Shown one piece after another: positions 26,649 to 34,014 of a stretch of 64,000 nucleotides of DNA (position 1 is its first letter; each line of letters begins with the position of its first letter). The stretch covers positions 9,778-73,777 of the forward strand of contig CAYWTB010000016.1 of NCBI GenBank assembly GCA_964461135.1, given 5' to 3'. Under the pieces are notes generated by a model. The model saw only the letters and a list, made by a program, of their open reading frames with translations, was not told where the DNA came from and searched no databases. The position numbers and the translations under genes were made by a program. Origin of the DNA: RQOF01 sp964461135 (lineage in GTDB: Bacteria > Calditrichota > Calditrichia > RBG-13-44-9).

Positions 26649-26679
26649 AAAAAGGCTGGCCATTAAGGCCAGCCTTTTT
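26649..26679. terminator. Bidirectional rho-independent terminator
   Basis: AAAAAGGCTGGCC (26649-26661) pairs perfectly with GGCCAGCCTTTTT (26667-26679) around a 5-nt loop. A-run and T-run flank both sides. It separates the convergent NlpC/P60 gene and the FG-GAP T9SS gene. Confidence 0.92.
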
Positions 26680-26705
26680 ACATGACGCGGTTCGTGCCTC
26701 AATGA

Positions 26706-29060
26706 CTATCTCATGAGAGTCATTTTGCGCGACTGGACAAAGCTGCCTGCTTTTATGGTATAGATATACATACCGCTGGCAACTTTAAGTCCGCTGTCGT
26801 TAGTGCCATCCCACAGAACTTTATAAGATCCTGCCGGTGTGGATTCATTCACCAGCGTTCTCACTTTCTGTCCCAGAGCGTTGTAGATAACCACCTGCAC
26901 ATTTACTGCCTGAGGCAGATCAAAGGCTATCCAGGTTTCCGGGTTAAACGGATTAGGATAGTTCTGCTTCAAAGCAAAGGACTTGGGCAGGTTATTTCCA
27001 TCATTAGTTATTCCCAGTGGTACCGAGATTTCATCGGATAAGTTACCCTGGTTACCGTTGAAATCAAAAGCGACCACGCGATAGAAATATCCAGTTCCCT
27101 GTACGTTCTGATCAACGAATGACAGACCGGTGGTTGTACCAACTTCCGTAGCTGGATCTGCGGCATTAAAGCCTGGCTGATCTCCCCTGCGAATTGAGTA
27201 ATAGTTAATATCCGGATCAGGCGATTCATTCCAGCTCAATTCCACATTGGAATCCATCACCCGCGCCTGCAGATTCAGGGGTGCAGTGGGAATCAGATTA
27301 TCTTTGGACATACCCGTTTTGGGAAATGATTTCCAGTTCACATACGGATCCGGTGTATGAGAGGAGACCACGAAGGTTCCCTGGTAATCCACGCCATCGC
27401 CCAGGGTGGGCACCACGGCAGCATAATAGGGAACCTGCACCGGTACCGTCGAGGCGACCTGCACCGGGTATTGGCCGGCATCAATTCTCCAGACTACATA
27501 TTGTGAAATGGTTTCCTGTTCAATATTTGCAGCCGATTCATCTATTCTGACCGGTACCAGCTTCATCCCGTTGATGGTCACATCCGGGAAAGCAAGGTCT
27601 TTTGGACCGAATACGGCGACAGGTATGGTTCCGTTATTTCCTGATACCTCATCCATTGGTACATCATCCTCAGATGCCTGCCAGATGGTCCAGACCTGAC
27701 GACCCTGATCATTGGGTACATCGAGTACATTGGTAATAATAGCCTGGTTTCCCGGAATAAGATCCAGGATCACCAGTGGCTGTGGCGGAACTGTCTGAGT
27801 CAAACCGCGCGGTGTGCCCGTATAAAGCACTTCATCTTCTCCGTCGCCATCCAGATTTGAAATAGCAAAAACATCATACTGTTGCGCAGCGGAAATCCCC
27901 TGATCAATAACGGTCAGTTCCCAGTTATTGGGATCGGTGATGGTTCCGCCCTGGTATTCGCAGCGATAAATAAGGCCGTTCGGAGTGGATTGGCGGGTAC
28001 CAAAAACAAAGTCCAGATTCCCATCATCATCGATATCACCGGCCGCACCGCCATAGGACCGATATCCGGCAGCAGGAACGTCCTTAATTTTACTGGCCAG
28101 CAAAGAGTCACCGGATTGCTGCAAAAGATAGATGTCATTATCAGCACTACTACCAAAAGAAGCAACAATAATCTCGGATGTGCCATTGTTGTCCACATCC
28201 ACCACCTGTGCGGAATTCCATGATCCAAGACCGGCTTTGGCTGAAAGAAGCTTAACCTGGAAAGAATCTCCCGGTGTTACATAGGCCACTTTATAGATAT
28301 TACCATTGCTCTGAATCCCATAAATGACATTGTCCATAACGGTCATATCATAAAATGTTCCGGTTACTCCACTGAATTCCAGGGTCCAGGTCTCAGTGCT
28401 GTCTGCCGCATCGGGAATATCATCCACTGAATACACCTGGATTCCGTCTCCTGCGCGGCAACCGGCCACAAGTTCATCGACCTGGTCATCATCGACATCA
28501 GCCACCATCCAGCGGAAAGGCCGAAGATCTACCTGAGAACCGGTGGTGATGGTCCACTGGGCATTGGGACGCCAGGTGCCATCAGCATTTTCCACGCCCA
28601 TGTTATCGCTGCCATCGCCCGGGGTTTCATAAACAACGATTCTTTCCGGATTGGGTTGCAATCCACCGCCAAAATTATTGCACGGACCCCAGATAATTTC
28701 CATTTTTCCATCTTTATCCAGGTCGCCGCTGGTGAGGGCGGGCCAGGTATTCTGGAAATTCAGCGGCAGGCGGGTGGACCATACCATCTGCCACATCCCC
28801 GCATCATCCTTTTCATATTTGTAAATACGGGGAACCAGATCATATCCAATAACATCATACCAGTCACTGTTTGCCGCATAAATTTCCACCCTTCCGTCTT
28901 CATCAAAATCAACTCCGCCAACAAAATAACCAAATCCTCCAACATCCAGCGTATCTTCCTGTATGGTGGCGGACCTGTCAAAACGATCCTGTGCCTGCAC
29001 CGAAAAAACCATAAAAACCATTAAAGCAAATATTGCCAGAACATTCAAATAATACTTCAT
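26706..29060 (-). CDS. FG-GAP/VCBS-repeat T9SS-sorted protein
   Basis: 784 aa. Signal peptide 1-23. At least six calcium-binding FG-GAP-type loops of the D-x-D-x-D-G kind occur between 50 and 440 (DFDEDGRVE, DLDKDGKME, DVDDDQVDE, DVDNNGTSE, DIDDDGNLD, NLDGDGEDE), as in integrin-alpha-like propellers. An FN3 domain lies at about 595-690 (APLNLQARV, ELSWNES). The final 85 residues are a canonical sorting domain: YPNPFNPET, VVIYNALGQKVRTL, GMYIYTI, KMTLMR. It follows the PorV gene of cassette 3 by 126 bp, with a stabiliser-like motif between. Probably a secreted, surface-attached adhesin or ligand binder; no enzyme motif was seen. Confidence 0.88.
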   Translation of the reverse strand: MKYYLNVLAIFALMVFMVFSVQAQDRFDRSATIQEDTLDVGGFGYFVGGVDFDEDGRVEIYAANSDWYDVIGYDLVPRIYKYEKDDAGMWQMVWSTRLPLNFQNTWPALTSGDLDKDGKMEIIWGPCNNFGGGLQPNPERIVVYETPGDGSDNMGVENADGTWRPNAQWTITTGSQVDLRPFRWMVADVDDDQVDELVAGCRAGDGIQVYSVDDIPDAADSTETWTLEFSGVTGTFYDMTVMDNVIYGIQSNGNIYKVAYVTPGDSFQVKLLSAKAGLGSWNSAQVVDVDNNGTSEIIVASFGSSADNDIYLLQQSGDSLLASKIKDVPAAGYRSYGGAAGDIDDDGNLDFVFGTRQSTPNGLIYRCEYQGGTITDPNNWELTVIDQGISAAQQYDVFAISNLDGDGEDEVLYTGTPRGLTQTVPPQPLVILDLIPGNQAIITNVLDVPNDQGRQVWTIWQASEDDVPMDEVSGNNGTIPVAVFGPKDLAFPDVTINGMKLVPVRIDESAANIEQETISQYVVWRIDAGQYPVQVASTVPVQVPYYAAVVPTLGDGVDYQGTFVVSSHTPDPYVNWKSFPKTGMSKDNLIPTAPLNLQARVMDSNVELSWNESPDPDINYYSIRRGDQPGFNAADPATEVGTTTGLSFVDQNVQGTGYFYRVVAFDFNGNQGNLSDEISVPLGITNDGNNLPKSFALKQNYPNPFNPETWIAFDLPQAVNVQVVIYNALGQKVRTLVNESTPAGSYKVLWDGTNDSGLKVASGMYIYTIKAGSFVQSRKMTLMR

Positions 29061-29139
29061 TCTACCCCCTATTTTTTTGTTTAAATGAAGAAAAATATGA
29101 TTTAATTAAGTAATGATAAAATAAATTCCTTTTCCCATG

Positions 29140-29152
29140 CACCTCCTTTCTC
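29140..29152 (-). promoter_or_regulatory. STAB-SD-like motif, second copy
   Basis: GAGAAAGGAGGTG on the minus strand, identical to 2192-2204. It lies about 35 nt after the PorV stop and about 80 nt before the FG-GAP gene start. An ATG follows 1 nt later and opens a 10-codon frame ending in TAA, so a leader peptide is an alternative explanation. Confidence 0.45.
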
Positions 29153-29186
29153 GGTTGAAATTTCAAATTTCCGTTTATGATGACTG

Positions 29187-30233
29187 TTAATAACGTATGG
29201 CAAATGACACAAATTGAACATTATTCAGGCGGCCGTAATCTGCCCAGCCGAAATCGAATTTCAGATGGGTTCCGGCCACATTATATTTCAAACCGGCACC
29301 GAAGGTCAGGCCCTGTTCACTGTTTTCCAAAAACAGAGATTTGTATCCGGCTCTTAAAAACAAGGTATTGCGTAAGCCCAGTTCCACACCACTATTTATA
29401 TATTCTGAGTTATCATTAGGTTGATTCCCGTCCACTGCCGCCAGCAGCTCGATATTTTCATTGGTGATAGCTTTCCATGCCAGGCCGAATTTTAGATTCA
29501 GCGGCAAATCATAACTCTCAATACGATATTCTGCGGCCACATCGGAAACCGAGCCCGGCTGGTTCAGGGGATTATGGTTGATGAAAAGATCCCGGCCATC
29601 CAGCTTCATTTTGGTACCGAAATTGGTAACGGCAGCACCCAGGGTTAAGCTTTTCACCGGCGTCTGGTACAGAATTCCCAGATCGAAAGCCGCCCCCCTG
29701 GCAGCCACATTGAATATTTTCTCCTGGATAAATTTCCCGGTAAAGCCGATGGAAAAGCGATCGGTCAGATTAATGGCATAACTGGCACCCAGTGCAATCA
29801 TATTTGCATCCCATTTCTGGCCGGTGCCCTCGGGAGATTCAATGGTTCTCACATCCTCTTCGGGGGTGCGGAAGGAAATGACCTGCAAACCGATTGCACC
29901 GAAACCACTGAGGTTCATGGAAACCGCTCCTACATCATAATTTGTTTCGGCCAGCCAGGACGCATGATTGAAAAATGCTTCTCCATTACCGATAACCCGT
30001 GATAAACCGGCAGGATTCCAGTAAACCGCCATCACATCGGTAGCCAGGGCTGTGTAGGCTCCGCCCATTCCTACTGGTCTGGCACCGGCTGCAATTTTCA
30101 GAAATTGTGCAGCTGTAGTACCCACCCGGTTAATAGAAGATACCCCCTGCGAACTCGATTGGGAATATACCATTTCAGACAGCAACAACATGAGCAGGAA
30201 GCAGCAAATAAGAAAAATGCCCGATTTCTTCAT
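29187..30233 (-). CDS. PorV/PorQ-family outer-membrane protein (cassette 3)
   Basis: 348 aa from ATG 30233 (GAGAG upstream). A longer frame begins 66 nt earlier but lacks a signal peptide. Signal peptide about 1-25. The family signature is very clear: RVGTTAAQFLKIAAGARPVGMGGAYTA-like in layout, with AVYWNPAGLSRV, SIGFTGKFI and SFAIRY at the end. This copy is closer to canonical PorV than the two 334-342-aa paralogues. PorV is the T9SS component that binds cargo tails. It stands between the VPNPY-tailed 1202-aa protein and an NPFNP-tailed FG-GAP protein, so either could be its client. Confidence 0.88.
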   Translation of the reverse strand: MKKSGIFLICCFLLMLLLSEMVYSQSSSQGVSSINRVGTTAAQFLKIAAGARPVGMGGAYTALATDVMAVYWNPAGLSRVIGNGEAFFNHASWLAETNYDVGAVSMNLSGFGAIGLQVISFRTPEEDVRTIESPEGTGQKWDANMIALGASYAINLTDRFSIGFTGKFIQEKIFNVAARGAAFDLGILYQTPVKSLTLGAAVTNFGTKMKLDGRDLFINHNPLNQPGSVSDVAAEYRIESYDLPLNLKFGLAWKAITNENIELLAAVDGNQPNDNSEYINSGVELGLRNTLFLRAGYKSLFLENSEQGLTFGAGLKYNVAGTHLKFDFGWADYGRLNNVQFVSFAIRY

Positions 30234-30321
30234 ATGATATCTCTCATTAAAAATACAACATTTCTGGTCCATAAACATTAAATTTTTCCGAAATCCCACT
30301 TTTTCTCACTGGATTTTTTGT

Positions 30322-33300
30322 TTATTTAATGACGGCAAAACGGCCGATTTTAGTACCGATGCCCGGAGCATCAATGTGATAAATGTATACGCCATAGGCG
30401 ATTTCCTGCGATTCGAACGTGAGCATATCCCAGAGCGCATAATTAGTCACATCATTTTTTTCAATGGTATCCACCAGCTCTCCCACTATGGTATAGATCC
30501 GGATCGTACATTTTTTAGGCAGGTTGCGGAACTCCAGCTTGCGGTCATCCCGGGAACCGGTAAATACGCCGGCAATTTCAGAACTGCTGTAGGCAATATA
30601 GGGATTTGGCACAACAATCACATTATCCAGGACAGCTTTTCCCTGTTGCTGTTCAAATTTCACAGCTGTGGTTTCAAAGCTATACTTATCACCCAGCTCA
30701 AATGGCTTATTGGAAAACAACAGGAACTCATCTCCCTGCCCTGGATAAATGGGGGGCTCCACTACAATGCTGTCACCTCCGGAGGAAGATTCCAGAGTAT
30801 CCACCACCGGCGGAGAGAATTTTACCTGATAAGTGGTCAGGTCGCGTGCTACCCGAGTTGCCCCTGGCTGCAATAATATTATTGGTTCTCGCCAGTCCCA
30901 GCGTCTATTTCCGGTACCAGGTTCATTAATAAAGAAAGGCATTCTTTCGCCGGTTTCCGGGTTAATAATTTTAAAAGGCGTTTTTACCGGTATAAGTAAA
31001 GAGGAATCTGCAGGAGAGATAAGTTTACCGTTTTCTGTAGTATCGTAATCAACGAAATGGAATTCGTAATCAACCCGATAAGGTTTGCTCTCGTTAACAT
31101 ATGGCGCCAGACCGATTTTGGTAAATTTATCGGAGAAATTGGTATTGGTCTCAATGGAGGTAAAGCCGCTACGGCCTCCTTTGCTGCTCAGCGAATCCAG
31201 ACCGACTTCTTCATTCTGAACCAGTATCTTGATGCCGTCAAAGACTGGATTGTCATCTTCGCTGTTCAGAGAGGTGCTGTTGGCTACAGGTTCAATCAGG
31301 AAGGTGGCATTAAACATGTTTCCGACCGGTAAAGCACCCTGGTATGCTCCCTTTATTCTGGCATTGATATAATCCATACGGTAACGACTGGTATCCACTG
31401 CATTACCGGCCTGGTCCGTAACAATTACCGTATTTTCCCGGATCTGGGCATTATTATACAAATCCACATAAACGGTGTCTCTGGCCCGGAAGTTTACCAT
31501 GCGGGGATCCAGATCAACCACCGAATAACCGGTAATGGTATCTGCCGAGTCCACCTCAAATTTTTCAAAGAGAATGTCATATTTTTTGTTCTCTTTTACT
31601 TCAAACGGATTTACAAACTCCAACCAGACTTTCCCGGTAGAATTTCCCACATCCCGGGTGATTGCATTATCCATGGAATTGAGGGTGGGATCCTTATAAC
31701 CGGAGGCAGGACCGTTGGGAATGGCCATGGCTGTATTCAAATCGAATGAAAACAGGCGGGTGACGGCATCTCGTTGTATAACGCGCTGGCATTCACTGGG
31801 TGCCAGTTTCGCATTAACGTCTCCATGATCATAAGAAGTGACCGCATAGAAATAGGGAACCCCGTTGATCACATTGTTGGAATCCACCAACACATGGACC
31901 AGCCCGGTATTCTGCCCCAGGTCATAGCGTACACCGCGGCCCTCGTATTCAATGTCCGACAATCCCTGGTATTCATTAATCAGATCAAATTGGGCGCTAA
32001 GGCCGTTGGTCATTTTCAGCGGTTCGGAAAGGAAGGGAATTCCCCTGGAATCCGTGATGGTCTGGGTATCGTTAAAACTGTAATCCCGGCTGCGGTAAAT
32101 GCGGTATCCCTCAAAGTCAAATCCCTTCTGCATACTGTCCGGATTAGCCCGGGCCACGAACGGATCAAAGGATGTTTCGGCACCGGTATCCCAGTACAGG
32201 GTGACTTTACGGTCTCCGGGAACCGCAACCAGTTTAGGTTTCTTGGGAGCCTGGGCGAAACGATAGTCGGATTCGAAAACCTGTTGCGAAATCTCGGCAT
32301 TATTTAACAGATCATCAAAATCGACCCCCAGGAGCAGGGCGATCGAAAACCGCTGGCTCTGCCCGGGTTCCAGGCTGAAAGGGCCTGAACCATAGATAAA
32401 AACATTATCCGCCTCCTGGAGGATAGATGGTGGCGGATCACCGGGCCGCTGGTTGTTGGTGGACATTTTTTCCCACATCAGTGCATCAGTTTTAGGCCTA
32501 TTAACACTACCATATTCCAAGGCATTAAAACTGGTTAATCCCAGCTGATCGGATTCGGCAATATCCAGAAAACCGAAATTGGGTTCCCCTCCCCCAAAAC
32601 GCATACCGGGATCACGCGATTCAGAATAGGGTTCGCCGGTATCAAAAATGCTGTTTCCGTTTAAATCCGTGTAAAACAGTTGGGTCGGTTTTCCATCTCC
32701 TTCACCATAATCGTCAGTTCCACTGATTCCATCAATGCCCACATCATCAAATTCCACCTCCCAGTCTCCATCTTCATCACCCGACCAGTGCAACTTGGGA
32801 TCTCCGTACCGTCCTATGGGTCCGAAAATGAGCGAACCGGCAGCATTGGTCTGGCTTTCATCCAGCAGCCCGTCATTGTCATTGTCAAAGCCATCATTAT
32901 CAATTCCGGGACTTTCCAGAAAACGATAACCAAAATGGCCGGTGGGTTTAGAGAGCATTCCAATCGGTGGATTATCGTAAGCATAGAGCATATTACTGAC
33001 ATTCGGTCTATTGATATAGTCCGGATCAAATACAGATATAAAATCTGCATAGTCATCCTGATAATCCTGCCATCCACCCACGTGAGGATCACCAAACATT
33101 CCCAGGTAAACCTTATCCAGTCTTTTGGGACTGACATTGGTAATGGTATAGACCAGGAAGATAAGGTCTTCCGCCAGCGGGTTATTAAACTGGAATATAC
33201 GGACTTGTAATTCCAGGCCCAGCCCTCTTTTGGAATCATCATCCAGGAAGGGATAATATGGAAATTCCTTGTTATCGAAATCATCCATGAAGTAGAATAC

Positions 33301-33930
33301 TTCTTCATCCGGAGTGGTGGCGTCATCCCCCAGAAATGCCGGCCACACATAACGGCCCAGTACCAAGTTATACCAGTTTTCCGGCCAGCTGTCCGGCTTA
33401 CCGTCACCATTTCTGTCCAGATCCGAAAATGTGGCGACCTCGTTGGAACTGGGGTCGGAAAATCCTTTTTTGGGTTCCCATCCCCACGGTTCGTCAGTTC
33501 CGGGATCGTAATCTCCATCTTCTCTCAGCAAAAATCCATCATCCACAATATGCAGGGTATCACCGTTCTCACCAATAACTTCTGCAGCAACCAGCGGGCC
33601 GAATTCAAAGGCATATCCCAGTTGGTTGGTACCTTTGGGCCATACCAGGTCTGTATTTGACTTTTCAGCATCGGGAGTGGAGATAGATCCTTTATTTGTC
33701 AGCAGAACCCGGATCTGGTTCCCTTCGATAATGGTTTTTTTCAGAACATCGTGTCCATTATCCTGCTGCTGTAACTTTTGAAGGGTTTTCCAGCGTTTTG
33801 CAAATACTTCGTGCTGTTCAGAAACGGATAACTGTTTGAAATCCCGCGGTTGATCCTCACCATATACAAATTGATCAATCGCCATGATAAACATTACCAT
33901 AAAAACAAATAAATATAATTTTTTACTCAT
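30322..33930 (-). CDS. 1202-aa exported protein with FN3 and VPNPY-type tail (cassette 3)
   Basis: Signal peptide about 1-24. The N-terminal beta module (about 70-320) has LTNKGSIS, LVWPKGTNQLGY and FGPLVAAEV. An acidic insert at 350-460 is rich in DNDGxxD and GDGxx calcium-loop-like motifs (DNDNDGLLDE, DLNGNSIFDTGE). A GPFSLEPGQS segment near 525, an FN3-like region near 570-700 and a long beta-rich stretch follow. The last 100 residues are the T9SS-like tail: VVPNPYI, LPKKCTIRIYT, GVYIYHID and FAVIK. It is colinear with but longer than the other two VPNPY proteins. It lies 84 bp after its receptor and 88 bp before its PorV gene. No enzyme motif was recognised. Confidence 0.78.
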   Translation of the reverse strand: MSKKLYLFVFMVMFIMAIDQFVYGEDQPRDFKQLSVSEQHEVFAKRWKTLQKLQQQDNGHDVLKKTIIEGNQIRVLLTNKGSISTPDAEKSNTDLVWPKGTNQLGYAFEFGPLVAAEVIGENGDTLHIVDDGFLLREDGDYDPGTDEPWGWEPKKGFSDPSSNEVATFSDLDRNGDGKPDSWPENWYNLVLGRYVWPAFLGDDATTPDEEVFYFMDDFDNKEFPYYPFLDDDSKRGLGLELQVRIFQFNNPLAEDLIFLVYTITNVSPKRLDKVYLGMFGDPHVGGWQDYQDDYADFISVFDPDYINRPNVSNMLYAYDNPPIGMLSKPTGHFGYRFLESPGIDNDGFDNDNDGLLDESQTNAAGSLIFGPIGRYGDPKLHWSGDEDGDWEVEFDDVGIDGISGTDDYGEGDGKPTQLFYTDLNGNSIFDTGEPYSESRDPGMRFGGGEPNFGFLDIAESDQLGLTSFNALEYGSVNRPKTDALMWEKMSTNNQRPGDPPPSILQEADNVFIYGSGPFSLEPGQSQRFSIALLLGVDFDDLLNNAEISQQVFESDYRFAQAPKKPKLVAVPGDRKVTLYWDTGAETSFDPFVARANPDSMQKGFDFEGYRIYRSRDYSFNDTQTITDSRGIPFLSEPLKMTNGLSAQFDLINEYQGLSDIEYEGRGVRYDLGQNTGLVHVLVDSNNVINGVPYFYAVTSYDHGDVNAKLAPSECQRVIQRDAVTRLFSFDLNTAMAIPNGPASGYKDPTLNSMDNAITRDVGNSTGKVWLEFVNPFEVKENKKYDILFEKFEVDSADTITGYSVVDLDPRMVNFRARDTVYVDLYNNAQIRENTVIVTDQAGNAVDTSRYRMDYINARIKGAYQGALPVGNMFNATFLIEPVANSTSLNSEDDNPVFDGIKILVQNEEVGLDSLSSKGGRSGFTSIETNTNFSDKFTKIGLAPYVNESKPYRVDYEFHFVDYDTTENGKLISPADSSLLIPVKTPFKIINPETGERMPFFINEPGTGNRRWDWREPIILLQPGATRVARDLTTYQVKFSPPVVDTLESSSGGDSIVVEPPIYPGQGDEFLLFSNKPFELGDKYSFETTAVKFEQQQGKAVLDNVIVVPNPYIAYSSSEIAGVFTGSRDDRKLEFRNLPKKCTIRIYTIVGELVDTIEKNDVTNYALWDMLTFESQEIAYGVYIYHIDAPGIGTKIGRFAVIK

Positions 33931-34014
33931 AGCCCCGTTCCGGTTTAAAATCTGTTATTTATATCAGACACATTATTTTTTATTCTCCAAAATGCCTTAT
34001 ACCATCAACTTATA

